Assembly: GCF_000517405.1 (NCBI RefSeq)
Contig: NZ_CP006568.1
Location: 2,480,001-2,544,000, forward strand
DNA from: Candidatus Sodalis pierantonius str. SOPE
GTDB taxonomy: Bacteria > Pseudomonadota > Gammaproteobacteria > Enterobacterales > Enterobacteriaceae
Direction: 5' to 3'
Length of the DNA: 64,000 nucleotides
Notes under the pieces: generated by a model
Database searches by the model: none
Told to the model about the DNA's origin: nothing
The model's input: the letters and a program-made list of their open reading frames with translations, nothing else
Position numbers and translations under genes: made by a program
Shown: piece after piece, positions 1 to 9,099 of the stretch
How the letters are laid out: the number at the start of each line of letters is the position of its first letter
How positions within the stretch are numbered: position 1 is the stretch's first letter

Positions 1-273
1 CTCATAGGTAAGTGACTAATTTTCATATTGAAAATTAGTTTTGTTTGATAATTATGAACTTGGCAGAATAAAAAATCGATTGTCTTGGGACTGCATTATA
101 TTTTATGCTTCGCCGGAACTGCATTATGCAACCGCGTTAAAATCTTCCGAACGACCGAGAACGGATGTTTAACCGTTCGCCCCTTTTGAAAACGATACGT
201 GTGGAATGATGCCGCCATCATTACCCACGACAATTTCTGCACACCAAAAAGCAGAATGAAAAACGAGGTCCTT

Positions 274-1797
274 GTGTCAACTGCAAACCAACCAACCACG
301 GAACCCCGCGTGACCATCAACGCGTTCAAGCAACCGAAATCGTTTTATCTCATTTTTTCCATCGAACTGTGGGAGCGATTCGGCTACTACGGCCTACAGG
401 GTATCCTGGCCCTTTACCTGGTAAAAATGCTGGGCCTGTCGGAATCCGCCTCCATTACCTTGTTTTCGTCCTTCAGCGCGCTAGTGTATGGCTTTGTCGC
501 CATCGGCGGCTGGCTGGGCGACAAAGTGCTCGGCACCAAACGCGTCATCATTCTCGGCACCCTGGTGCTCACCACCGGTTACAGCATGGTGGCCTGGTCC
601 GGTCATGAGGTTTTCTGGGTTTATCTCGGTATGGCCACCATTGCCGTCGGCAGCGGTCTGTTCAAAGCCAACCCGTCCTCCCTGCTGTCCACCTGCTATG
701 AAAAAGGCGATCCGCGCCTGGACGGCGCCTTTACCATGTATTACATGGCCATCAACATCGGCTCGTTCCTGTCGATGCTGGCAACGCCTTGGCTGGCGGC
801 GCATTACGGCTGGAGCGTGGCGTTTTCGTTAAGCGTCGTCGGGATGCTTATCACGCTGGTGAACTTTGTGTTGTGCCGCGGCTACGTGAAAGATTACGGT
901 TCAGCGCCAGATTTTGAGGCGCTTAACGGGGCGCGTCTGCTGGCGGTGATTGCCAGCATTCTGGTGCTTATCCCCGTCGCCACCTGGTTGCTGCATCATC
1001 AGGACATCGAGCGTATGGCCCTCGGCGTGGTGACGCTCGGCATTTTGCTGGTTTTCGCCTATGAAACCCTGCGTCTTGACGGCGCGGCGCGTCGCCGTAT
1101 GTTGGTCGCGTTCATCATGATGCTGGAGGCGGTGGTCTTCTTCGTGCTCTATAGCCAGATGCCGACCTCCCTTAACTTTTTCGCTATCCATAATGTTGAA
1201 ACCTCGCTGCTGGGACTGAATTTTGAACCTGAGCAGTTTCAAGCGCTGAATCCTTTCTGGATCATGCTTGCCAGCCCATTACTGGCGGCGGGATATAATC
1301 GCTTGGGGGATCTCCTGCCGATGCCGTTCAAGTTTGCCATCGGTATGGTGCTGTGTTCGCTGGCCTTCCTGGTGCTGCCGCTGGGTGCGCATTTCGCCAG
1401 CGCGGCCGGCATGGTGTCGATTTACTGGCTCATTCTGAGCTATGCGCTGCAAAGCATTGGCGAGTTGATGATCTCCGGACTCGGTCTGGCGATGGTGGCG
1501 CAGCTGGTTCCGCAGCGTTTGATGGGGTTCATCATGGGCGCCTGGTTCCTAACCACCGCCGCGGCGGCGATTATCGCCGGCTTCGTCGCCAACTTATCCG
1601 CGGTACCGTCCGACGGGAGCGATGCGCACCACTCTTTGCAGGTCTATAGCCATGTGTTTATGCAGATAGGCATCTGCACCGGCGTCATCGCCGTGCTGAT
1701 GCTGGCGTTCGCGCCGAAGCTTAACCGCCTGGCTCGGGCGGACGGTGCGGTGCAACCGGCGCAAAAGGGCATGATGCCGGCGACGCAGGGCGAGTAA
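274..1797 (+). CDS. dtpA: Di-/tripeptide permease DtpA (POT family)
   Basis: Inner-membrane proton-coupled importer of di- and tripeptides, about 507 aa with many hydrophobic segments, the usual size for DtpA. The POT signature ELWERFGYYG lies close to the N-terminus. The conserved blocks GWLGDKVLGTKR and LFKANPSSLLSTCYE follow, and SIGELMISGLGLAMVAQL sits near the C-terminus. I chose the GTG at 274 because the residues after it (STANQ) match the E. coli N-terminus and a GAGG lies just upstream; an in-frame ATG at 256 is the alternative. No lesions are seen. It is transcribed alone and converges on pdxY. Confidence 0.93.
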   Translation: MSTANQPTTEPRVTINAFKQPKSFYLIFSIELWERFGYYGLQGILALYLVKMLGLSESASITLFSSFSALVYGFVAIGGWLGDKVLGTKRVIILGTLVLTTGYSMVAWSGHEVFWVYLGMATIAVGSGLFKANPSSLLSTCYEKGDPRLDGAFTMYYMAINIGSFLSMLATPWLAAHYGWSVAFSLSVVGMLITLVNFVLCRGYVKDYGSAPDFEALNGARLLAVIASILVLIPVATWLLHHQDIERMALGVVTLGILLVFAYETLRLDGAARRRMLVAFIMMLEAVVFFVLYSQMPTSLNFFAIHNVETSLLGLNFEPEQFQALNPFWIMLASPLLAAGYNRLGDLLPMPFKFAIGMVLCSLAFLVLPLGAHFASAAGMVSIYWLILSYALQSIGELMISGLGLAMVAQLVPQRLMGFIMGAWFLTTAAAAIIAGFVANLSAVPSDGSDAHHSLQVYSHVFMQIGICTGVIAVLMLAFAPKLNRLARADGAVQPAQKGMMPATQGE

Positions 1798-1847
1798 TCG
1801 CCGCGCCGCGGGTCCCGACCTTCCCGCCGATGGGAAAGGCCAGAGTG

Positions 1848-1873
1848 AAAAAAACCGGCCCGTAACGGGCCGG
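1848..1873 (-). terminator. Intrinsic terminator of pdxY operon
   Basis: An 8-bp GC stem (CCGGCCCG/CGGGCCGG, 3-nt loop) at 1855-1873. On the minus strand it is followed by seven T (plus-strand A run 1848-1854). It lies just past the pdxY stop. Confidence 0.8.
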
Positions 1874-1938
1874 CTGGGCAACAAAAGCGCTCAACGGCGC
1901 ACCTGGCTATCAACGCCGCCACGAGTATTGTCCGGCGT

Positions 1939-2805
1939 TTACACCACCGGCGACGCCGGGAAATGATGCTGCGGCAGCGCGATTTGGTCTTGCGCCGCCA
2001 CCACCTGCAATTCATATTCCGCGCTCTCTTTGGTCTGTTTCATCACCTCATACACCGCCGCGGTGACGTGCTCCAGCGCTTTCTGCGGGCTCAACCCCTT
2101 TAGTAGATTCACCAGCAGCAGGCCGCTGGTGAGATCCCCCACCCCCACCGGCTTACGGGCGCCAAAATCCACCAGCGGTCGACGGGTATGCCAGGCTTGG
2201 TCGGCGGTAACCAGCACCATTTCAAAACTTTGGGGATCATAACCGGCGTAGCTGAGATGTTTTACCAGCACCATGCGCGGTCCGCGCTGAATCAGTTCGC
2301 GGGCGGTAGCGACCGCCTCATCCACCGAACTTACGCGATGTCCGCTAAGCTGCTCCAGTTCAAGCAAATTCGGCGCGATAATATCGGCGGCCAGCAGCCC
2401 GGCTTTGCAGTGGAATTCCGCCACGCCCGACGCAACGATACATCCCTTGTCCGGGTCGCCCATCACCGGATCCAGCAGGTACAGGGCGGCGGGGTTCGCC
2501 TTTTTCACCTGCTGCACAATAGTCAAGATATGCTCTCCCTGCTCCGGCGCGCCAATATAGCCGCTCAGCACCGCATCACAGCGCTTGAGGCCATCTATTG
2601 CCGCTATCCCTTTCACAATCTCCGTCAGGTGCGTCGCGGGCATCACGCAGCCGGTCCACTGACCATACTGGGTGTGGTTAGAAAACTGCACGGTATTGAG
2701 CGGCCACACATTAACGCCCATCCGGCGCATGGGGAACACCGCGGAGCTATTGCCCGCATGACCGTAAACCACGTGAGACTGGATAGAGAGAGCATTCTTC
2801 ATCAA
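1939..2805 (-). CDS. pdxY: Pyridoxal kinase PdxY
   Basis: Phosphorylates pyridoxal for salvage of vitamin B6. It is 288 aa, against 287 in E. coli. The ribokinase-fold features are visible: an N-terminal SIQSHVVYGHAGNS block, the central DPVMGDPDKGC motif, and the C-terminal PVGVGDLTSGLLL with the catalytic Asp of the GxGD box. It is the last gene of the pdxH-tyrS-pdxY unit, as in E. coli, which pairs it with PdxH in the same salvage route. The second Met is an equally possible start. No frameshift or stop is seen. Confidence 0.94.
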   Translation of the reverse strand: MMKNALSIQSHVVYGHAGNSSAVFPMRRMGVNVWPLNTVQFSNHTQYGQWTGCVMPATHLTEIVKGIAAIDGLKRCDAVLSGYIGAPEQGEHILTIVQQVKKANPAALYLLDPVMGDPDKGCIVASGVAEFHCKAGLLAADIIAPNLLELEQLSGHRVSSVDEAVATARELIQRGPRMVLVKHLSYAGYDPQSFEMVLVTADQAWHTRRPLVDFGARKPVGVGDLTSGLLLVNLLKGLSPQKALEHVTAAVYEVMKQTKESAEYELQVVAAQDQIALPQHHFPASPVV

Positions 2806-2842
2806 AAAATCGCCTTACACACCTTCGGCCTGCGGCCGTCAC

Positions 2843-2867
2843 ACAGAAGAAAGGGGCCCGAAGCCCC
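2843..2867 (-). terminator. Possible weak terminator between tyrS and pdxY
   Basis: GGGGC/GCCCC hairpin at 2853-2867, followed on the minus strand by a short mixed T tract (TTTCTTCTGT). It could attenuate read-through from tyrS into pdxY. Confidence 0.4.
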
Positions 2868-2882
2868 CTACCGGAAATCCCG

Positions 2883-4157
2883 CTATTGCCAGTTGAGCAG
2901 ACAGTAGTGTTTTTTACCCCGGCGCAGCAGGGTATAACGGCCATACAGCCTGTCGGCGTCGTTAAACACATACTCCGGCGATGCCTGTTTTTCGCCGTTT
3001 ACCGCCACCGCGTTGGAACTTATCATGGTACGGGCCTGGCCGCGCGACGGCACCAGTTCAGCCGCCACCAGCGCCTGCTGTAAATCCGCGCCGCGCGCAA
3101 GGGCGACCGTCGGCATGCCGTCCTGAGCCAATTGGGCGAAATCATCCTCGGTCAGGTCCGCCAGCGCACCGGTGAACAGGCTAGCGGTAATACGCTTTGC
3201 CGCCGCCAACCCTTTCTCGCCGTGAACCATGAGGGTGACCTCTTCCGCCAGCACATATTGGGCACGAGGGGCTTTGTCGCTGGCGCGATCCTCTTGTTCC
3301 AGCGCCTCAATAGCGGAAAGCGACAGGAAGGTGAAGAATTTCAAGAAGCGATACACGTCGCTGTCGGTGGTATTAATCCAAAACTGATAAAACTTATAGG
3401 GACTGGTCTTGCTGGGATCCAGCCACACCGCGCCGCCCTCGGTCTTGCCGAATTTGGTGCCGTCCGCTTTGGTGATAAGCGGCACCGTCAGGCCATACAC
3501 CGTGTTTTGGTGCAGCCTGCGCGTCAAATCGATGCCGGAGGTAATGTTCCCCCACTGATCCGAGCCGCCAATCTGCAGCGCCACGCCATACTGCTTGTTC
3601 AGGCAGGCGAAATCGTAGCCCTGCAACAAATTATAAGAGAACTCGGTAAAGGAAATGCCGCTATCATCGCGGTTCAACCGCTGCTTTACCGCTTCTTTAT
3701 TGATCATCTGATTGACGGAAAAGTGCTTACCGATATCGCGCAGAAAGGTCAACACGTTCATCGAGCCAAACCAATCATAATTGTTGGCGGCGATGGCGCT
3801 ATTTTCGCCACAATCAAAATCGAGGAACGACGATACCTGGCGTTTGATTTTTTCCACCCATTCCTGGACGGTTTCCGCGGTATTGAGCTTGCGCTCGGTC
3901 GCTTTGAAGCTGGGATCGCCGATAAGCCCGGTAGCCCCCCCCACCAGCGCCACCGGACGGTGGCCGGCCAGTTGAAAGCGTTTGAGGCATAGCAAGGGCA
4001 CCAGATGTCCCAAATGCAAGCTGTCGGCGGTGGGATCGAAGCCGCAATATAGCGCGATCGGCCCAGCCACCAACCGCTCGGCCAGCGCCTTCTCGTCCGT
4101 GACCTGGGCAATCAGGCCCCGCTCTTGCAATTGTTGTATTAGGTTACTGCTTGCCAT
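2883..4157 (-). CDS. tyrS: Tyrosyl-tRNA synthetase
   Basis: Charges tRNA-Tyr, an essential cytoplasmic class I synthetase. It is 424 aa, the same length as E. coli TyrS. The HIGH-type motif HLGH is at residues 48-51, the KMSKS-type motif appears as KFGKT near residue 231, and a C-terminal S4-like RNA-binding part ends with LLRRGKKHYCL. The start at 4157 (MASSNLIQQL) matches the family and has GGAG eight bases upstream. The longer reading frame from 4175 adds six unlikely residues. It lies between pdxH and pdxY in one unit. Confidence 0.96.
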   Translation of the reverse strand: MASSNLIQQLQERGLIAQVTDEKALAERLVAGPIALYCGFDPTADSLHLGHLVPLLCLKRFQLAGHRPVALVGGATGLIGDPSFKATERKLNTAETVQEWVEKIKRQVSSFLDFDCGENSAIAANNYDWFGSMNVLTFLRDIGKHFSVNQMINKEAVKQRLNRDDSGISFTEFSYNLLQGYDFACLNKQYGVALQIGGSDQWGNITSGIDLTRRLHQNTVYGLTVPLITKADGTKFGKTEGGAVWLDPSKTSPYKFYQFWINTTDSDVYRFLKFFTFLSLSAIEALEQEDRASDKAPRAQYVLAEEVTLMVHGEKGLAAAKRITASLFTGALADLTEDDFAQLAQDGMPTVALARGADLQQALVAAELVPSRGQARTMISSNAVAVNGEKQASPEYVFNDADRLYGRYTLLRRGKKHYCLLNWQ

Positions 4158-4316
4158 CAAAAACTCCATTATCAAGAAAGAGAAAAAAAGGACACCGCGG
4201 CCCGCGCCGGTTTTCGCCAGCGCGCCAGGCCCTGTCCTTAAAAAACGTTATCGAGGCACCGGCGCCGCGGGCAGGTGAAATGCCCGGCGCCTCGGTGACG
4301 GCGCCAACCGTTCCGG

Positions 4317-4967
4317 CTAGGGAGCCAGCCGATCAATGTGCCAACCGCCCTCTTCACACCGATAGAGAAATCTGTCGTGCAAGCGGTGTTCACCGCCCTG
4401 CCAGAATTCCATCGCATCGATAGTGACCCGATAACCGCCCCAGAAGCTGGGCAGCGGCACCTCGCCCTGGGCAAATTTCTGTTTCAGCTCCAGGAACTTA
4501 CTTTCCAACACGCCGCGGGCGGAGATCCGGCTGGATTGCCGCGAGACCCAGGCGCCTATCTGACTGTCGCGCGGGCGGCTGTGAAAGTACTTCATCACCT
4601 CGATGACCGAGAGCCGCTCCGCGCGGCCCAGCACCAGAATCTGCCGCTCCAGCGCGTGCCAGGGAAAGTGCAGGCTGATGCGGGGATTATGCGCTAAATG
4701 CGTAGCTTTGCGGCTGCCGAGATTGGTGTAGAACACCATACCCTGGCTGTCGAAATGTTTAAGCAATACCAGCCGCTGGTACGGCTGACCGTCCGCGTCC
4801 ACGGTACCCACGCTCATGGCGGTGGCATCGGGAAGCTGCGCAGCGCAGGCTTGCTTGAGCCACTGCTCGAACAAAGCCATAGGCTCCGCCGTTAAATCGG
4901 CGCGACGCAACCCGCCCCGGGTATATTCCCTGCGCAGGGCGGTAATATCGATTGAATGTTCAGTCAT
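4317..4967 (-). CDS. pdxH: Pyridoxamine 5'-phosphate oxidase PdxH
   Basis: FMN enzyme converting PNP and PMP to pyridoxal 5'-phosphate, the last step of both B6 synthesis and salvage. It is 216 aa (E. coli 218). The FMN/PLP-binding blocks QRLVLLKHFD, MVFYTNLGSRKA and SRPRDSQIGAW are intact, as is the C-terminal FWQGGEHRLHDRF. The start at 4967 (MTEHSIDI) fits the family length; the frame is open for seven more codons upstream. About 160 bp separate it from tyrS. Confidence 0.94.
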   Translation of the reverse strand: MTEHSIDITALRREYTRGGLRRADLTAEPMALFEQWLKQACAAQLPDATAMSVGTVDADGQPYQRLVLLKHFDSQGMVFYTNLGSRKATHLAHNPRISLHFPWHALERQILVLGRAERLSVIEVMKYFHSRPRDSQIGAWVSRQSSRISARGVLESKFLELKQKFAQGEVPLPSFWGGYRVTIDAMEFWQGGEHRLHDRFLYRCEEGGWHIDRLAP

Positions 4968-5028
4968 AATTTGCTGAAAAGGCGGCAATGAAAGCCGTTA
5001 TTGTGCGCCGTGACGCTGAAAATCTCAA

Positions 5029-5349
5029 TCATTTACCCGCCGCGCTCTGGATGACACAATCATCGACGATGATTTTGTCTTGTCGCTCGATAAACGCCCA
5101 CTCGCCCTTCGACCAGAAGCTGTATTGGCCATCGCTATAGCGGGCGCCGGAGGCAACCTGCGGCAAACTCAGCTGCTGGCCGTCAAGGATAACGTTCACC
5201 CGCTCGTGAACGTTATCCAACGTCACGGTCAGCGGCAGCGTGCCGCACTGATAATGCAATGTTTCCGTTTGCGCGGATCGACCGCCGGGATAGCTACAGG
5301 CCGAGGCGGCCAGCGCCAGGGAGAGGATCACCATCGGGTTTCGCATCAT
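5029..5349 (-). CDS. mliC: Membrane-bound lysozyme inhibitor lipoprotein MliC
   Basis: Outer-membrane lipoprotein of the MliC/PliC family (ydhA), which inhibits C-type lysozymes. The protein is 106 aa with a short signal peptide ending in a lipobox-like ASAC (Cys18). The MliC core follows: the LHYQCG strand and SGARYSDGQYSFWSKGE, the part known to enter the lysozyme active site. Two Met codons are adjacent; an AGGAG just upstream favours 5349. A lysozyme inhibitor is relevant for a bacterium inside insect tissue. It lies directly downstream of broken anmK. Confidence 0.9.
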   Translation of the reverse strand: MMRNPMVILSLALAASACSYPGGRSAQTETLHYQCGTLPLTVTLDNVHERVNVILDGQQLSLPQVASGARYSDGQYSFWSKGEWAFIERQDKIIVDDCVIQSAAGK

Positions 5350-5425
5350 CTTGATCTCCTTTTTATGATTTATACAGGACCGCCAGAGGCCGGTGAACGC
5401 CCGGCGCGCCCCGCGCCGGCCAAGG

Positions 5426-6524
5426 TTATTTCTCCCCCGCCGGGGCCGTGACCGGATAGATGGCCCCCAGCAGCGTTTCCTCCCGCGCGCCCGTGACGGC
5501 GGGAAGATTGCCCGGCAACCCGGACAAAGTCCGAAACACCAGCCAGGCGAAGGCCAGCGCTTCCATATCATCGCCGCTCACGCCGAATTTATCGGTAGAG
5601 CTGACCTCAATGCCCGGCAGCAGCGCCGACAGACGATGCATAACCAGCGGATTGCGCGCGCCGCCGCCGCAGACCAGCACATGTTCACAGCCGCCGCACA
5701 ACAGTACCTGCTGCGCGATGGTCTGCGCGGTCAGCTCCGCCAGCGTCGCCTGCACATCCTGGGCGGGAATCGGGCCGAGACGCGCCAGATGGCGCTCCAA
5801 CCAGCCGAGATTGAAATACTCCCTGCCGGTACTTTTCGGCGCCGGGCGCAGAAAGTACCCGTCGGCCAAAAGATGCTGCAACAGCCCCTGATGAACTTGC
5901 CCGCTGCTCCCCCATCGGCCGTCCTGGTCATAAGGCGCTTTACGGTGCCGCCAGGTCCAGGCGTCTAGCAGTATATTGCCAGGGCCGGTGTCATAGCCGC
6001 GGATCGGCTGGCCCGGCAGCAGCAACGACAGATTGGCGATACCGCCGATGTTCAACACCATGCGCCGTTCCTGGGGATGCGCCAGCAGCACCCCCTGGCC
6101 GCCCAGCGCCATATCGCACCGGCGAAAATCACCCACGGTAGTGATATCGGTCATGGCGGCAATGCGGTTATTATCCCCGATTTGCAGGGTACAGGGGGCG
6201 GCGCCGTCCGGCTCATGCCAAACGGTTTGGCCGTGACAAGCGATAGCCGTCACCTCGTGCGGCGCCACGCCGGTCTGCCGCAATAAACTTAGCGCCGCCT
6301 CGGCGAACAAAATGCCAAGCCGGGTGTCCAATTGTCCGAACTGCGAAAGGGTTACCGCCTGGCCCTGGCACATCACCAGGATCTGCTTGTTTGATGGGCA
6401 ACGGGATCGGATGGCAATAGCGGGCCTGCTGCGCCACGGTATGCTCATCGATCGCTGCCAGCACCACATCAATACCGTCCAGGCTAGTGCCGGACATAAT
6501 GCCTATATATCGGCCGGTTCTCAT
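5426..6524 (-). pseudogene. anmK: Frameshifted anhydro-N-acetylmuramic acid kinase (anmK)
   Basis: AnmK phosphorylates 1,6-anhydro-MurNAc during cell-wall recycling. The N-terminal part from 6524 (MRTGRYIGIMSGTSLDGIDV) and the rest (from KQILVMCQGQAV) are in different frames. Removing one base near 6382-6386 restores the family reading. About nine residues are also missing in frame after GGQG, where E. coli has the APLVPAFHH segment, probably part of the sugar or nucleotide site. The remainder, including GGIANLSLL, GYDTGPGN and CGGGARNPL, is well preserved, so inactivation looks recent. It sits upstream of mliC as in E. coli. Confidence 0.9.
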
Positions 6525-6692
6525 TTCACTCCCTCTCCCTTGTGCGGGAATTCGACAGATTAAGGGTAAGTTACCCAGCTTTACGGCAGGAGGCCATGAA
6601 AATTCACGCAAAACGCCAGGTTTATACTGATTAAGGAATTATATGACATGAGCTTAGTGTCATAACAATTTAATTAATCAACCATCTTTATT

Positions 6693-6727
6693 CGTTTATT
6701 CGCAGTTTATCTTTTTTTCGATATAAT
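6693..6727 (+). promoter_or_regulatory. PhoP box and -10 element of slyB
   Basis: Two direct GTTTA repeats, CGTTTA-TTCGC-AGTTTA (6693-6709), fit the (T/G)GTTTA-N5-(T/G)GTTTA PhoP-box pattern at all but the first base of each hexamer. Twelve bases later is a perfect TATAAT (6722-6727), the usual spacing for PhoP-activated promoters. slyB is a known PhoP target in E. coli and Salmonella. Confidence 0.8.
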
Positions 6728-6850
6728 TGTCTGTAGTCTCTGCGCGTTACAGGGCAGTTCGATCCCCTACGCCGGCGCATGAAGTTTTAATCGATTATCC
6801 GCTTCTGTCCGGGGTTGCCTCGCAGAACGGCATGTTAACTGGAGTTTTTT

Positions 6851-7318
6851 ATGATGAAACGTTTGATCGTGGTGGCACTGGCCGGTATGGCGCTGGCGGG
6901 TTGCGCCAATAACAGCACGCTGTCCGGCGATGTTTATTCCGCCTCTGAGGCCAAACAGGTTCAAAGCGTGACGTACGGTACCCTGGTCGGGGTACGGCCG
7001 GTGCAGATTCAGGGCGGTGAAGACTCCAATGTCATAGGCGCTATCGGCGGCGCGGTACTGGGCGGGTTCTTAGGGAATACCGTCGGGGGCGGCAGCGGCC
7101 GCAGCCTGGCCACCGCGGCGGGCGCCGTCGCCGGCGGCGTGGCCGGTTCAAACGTCGAAGGCGCGGTAAACCGGACCCAGGGCGTGGAGCTTGAAGTGCG
7201 TAAAGACGACGGCAACACCATTATGGTGGTGCAAAAACAGGGCAATACCCGCTTCAGCGTGGGACAACGCGTGGCGCTAGCCAGCAACGGCCGCACCATC
7301 ACCGTTTCACCGCGTTAA
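6851..7318 (+). CDS. slyB: Outer-membrane lipoprotein SlyB
   Basis: PhoPQ-regulated outer-membrane lipoprotein linked to envelope stability. It is 155 aa, identical in length to E. coli SlyB. The signal peptide ends in the lipobox LAGC (Cys18). A glycine-rich 17-kDa-antigen-type segment (GAIGGAVLGGFLGNTVGGG) is followed by a conserved C-terminal domain ending VSPR. A GGAG lies close before the ATG. A PhoP box and -10 lie 120-160 bp upstream. It converges on slyA. Confidence 0.96.
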   Translation: MMKRLIVVALAGMALAGCANNSTLSGDVYSASEAKQVQSVTYGTLVGVRPVQIQGGEDSNVIGAIGGAVLGGFLGNTVGGGSGRSLATAAGAVAGGVAGSNVEGAVNRTQGVELEVRKDDGNTIMVVQKQGNTRFSVGQRVALASNGRTITVSPR

Positions 7319-7337
7319 TCCCACGATTGCGCTCAAC

Positions 7338-7366
7338 AAAAAACCGGCCCTGGGGCCGATTTTTTT
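7338..7366. terminator. Bidirectional terminator between slyB and slyA
   Basis: CGGCC/GGCCG stem with CTGG loop (7345-7358), flanked by six A (7338-7343) and seven T (7360-7366). It can therefore serve both convergent genes. Confidence 0.8.
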
Positions 7367-7395
7367 GCTCACGTCAGTGCCGTGGACGTAACGCA

Positions 7396-7830
7396 TCAAG
7401 ACTTGTTATATAGCTCCAGAATATTTTTTTCCAGTTTGGCAATCATATTGCTCAGCAACTGAATCTCCTCCTGGCTAATGCCATTGAGAATTTCATCTCG
7501 AGTGCTGTCGATAACATTGTTCACTTCTTTGATAATAGGGTCAGCAGATTCGGTCAGTTTGATCCGCTTCGCCCGGCGGTCATTGGCGCAGGTGTGCCGA
7601 GTGATAAGCCCTTTTTCTTCGAGCTGATCCAGCGTCCGCACCAACGATGGCTGTTCGATGCCGATAGCCTTCGCCAGTTGAATCTGAGACTGCTCAGGGG
7701 GTAACTGGCAAATATTATGTAAAGTGATCCAATGCGTCTGTGTGAGTTCTAAAGGCTTTAAGCGGTGGTCAATTAAAGCGCGCCATACTCGAACAAGTCG
7801 CGCCAAATCTGATCCTAATGGCGATTCCAA
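7396..7830 (-). CDS. slyA: MarR-family transcriptional regulator SlyA
   Basis: Winged-helix dimeric regulator that counter-silences H-NS targets, often together with PhoP. It is 144 aa when started at the TTG at 7830, which is preceded by AAGGAGAGAGAA. E. coli slyA also uses TTG, and the residues that follow (ESPLGSDLARLVR) match. The wing and recognition-helix region IGIEQPSLVRTLDQLEEKGL and the basic DRRAKRIKL segment are intact. The longer frame from 7926 is not supported. With the PhoP box on slyB, a PhoP/SlyA circuit may be preserved. Confidence 0.95.
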   Translation of the reverse strand: MESPLGSDLARLVRVWRALIDHRLKPLELTQTHWITLHNICQLPPEQSQIQLAKAIGIEQPSLVRTLDQLEEKGLITRHTCANDRRAKRIKLTESADPIIKEVNNVIDSTRDEILNGISQEEIQLLSNMIAKLEKNILELYNKS

Positions 7831-8776
7831 TTCTCTCTCCTTATAATTAAGCTGATTAAGCTTGCTCCCTGGATTCCCCATCCATCCTAATGGGTGGATG
7901 AGCAAATTACAAATATATATACCCATAACCTAAGCATTATGTAGAGATCGATGTAAGCGGCATATTCTTCCTTAATAAAAGTTGGACGTCACACACACGC
8001 GCCGTTTGCGACGTACTTTCCCGATCGGGTCGGGAAACGCGGCGTTCTGCCCCCACTGATTCCCTTGTGGTTTAAACGCGCTGGCAGACAGTCAGGGTCT
8101 CCCCGCAGAAGCCAGCGTAGCCGGCTTTCACGCTGACGGGCCGGACGGTTTATTCATAACTGTAACACTATTATTGCCACATATGTAGTTTATTGTTAAT
8201 TTAAGTTAAATGAAGATATAACAAATATCAACATCCCATGTATTCAGTAGCATATTATAATTTAAATATATAAGTAGCTATTTAATATATTAGAAATTAT
8301 TGTGGAGAAACCACAGTTTCATGGCTATTTTTTAACTAATCATCACCAAAATCTGATGTTATTTCCCCTGCGTTAAATTGTTTTCTCCTTTCAGGAAATA
8401 CTCCTTCCGCTTGGCTATTGTCGCCCGACAACAAAGGATTATCCATACCGCGTCGGGCCGAAAACCATTTATTATCTCTTCGCGTTAGGTTTTATTTCGG
8501 ATGGCGGTATTCGAGGGTTATCCCCTTTTGTCGTACGGACATCGCCGGCGGCCGTTTTGCCGCGACCAGACCATAGCCCCCGCGCCAGACAACCTACGCG
8601 ACCTGGCGCTGCCGCCCGGCAACCTCCCCGCCGGGACAAACATAATGCGCTATGCTACACCCGATAGCGACGGCATACTTAATCGCGAGCTCAAGACCGC
8701 TAATCCAGACAAGCGCATCGACCCGGCGGGCTTAAGGCACCGGTGCGTCTAGCGCTCGGATCCGGCACCGCGGCGG
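7831..8776. other. Gene-free stretch upstream of slyA (sodC/ydhF position)
   Basis: About 950 bp without a supported gene. E. coli has sodC, ydhF and others between slyA and ydhL; I see no trace of them. Bases 8160-8350 are very AT-rich and contain a small hairpin (TGTGG/CCACA near 8300). An open frame at 8501-8752 shows no family resemblance and looks fortuitous. Confidence 0.6.
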
Positions 8777-8912
8777 TTAAAACAAGGAGGGTTGTTCCGG
8801 CGCGTCCGACGGCGGTTCGTGCCCGGCGGCCGCGGCAATAGCCGCGGGCATCCGACTGGCACACTCCGCGGCAGGGATTGGGCAGGCTGAAAAATTCAAG
8901 TTGTTCCGCCAC
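8777..8912 (-). pseudogene. ydhL: Remnant of DUF1289 protein gene ydhL
   Basis: The minus strand starts at 8912 with MAEQLEFFSLPNPCRGVCQSD, the N-terminus of E. coli YdhL with its DUF1289 Cys motif. In another frame it ends with a peptide closing in APEQPSLF and stop, which matches the YdhL C-terminus. The interval is 136 bp, against about 240 bp expected. Roughly 100 bp of the middle are lost and the two ends are out of frame. It keeps its E. coli position upstream of gloA; the intervening nemRA genes are absent. Confidence 0.82.
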
Positions 8913-9099
8913 ACGTCTTCCTCTCGCCTATAATTATAATATTGAAGACGGCATTGTCTTCGCTGGCAAGTTATTTTTTACCGAGCGTACCGGCAATCTG
9001 TGCTAACGGGCGGCATTGAACCGATTTCACCCCGCAGGCTATACTGAAGCCTCTTCACTTAACACGGCCGCACCGATCGTGATGGCTCAAGAGGACATT

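Noticed and set aside
1..200. Possible gene at the window start on the minus strand (96-329)
   Set aside because: It overlaps the dtpA start, lacks a ribosome-binding site and has no recognisable family.
3132..3992. 286-codon plus-strand frame
   Set aside because: It is the antisense of tyrS, which is full length with all motifs.
8180..8205. Second PhoP box (AGTTTA-TTGTT-AATTTA) upstream of slyA
   Set aside because: The second hexamer is poor, the site is about 360 bp from the slyA start and in the opposite orientation, and the region is very AT-rich.
8501..8752. 83-codon open frame between slyA and ydhL
   Set aside because: No ribosome-binding site, no family resemblance, Arg/Pro-rich composition typical of chance frames in GC-rich DNA.
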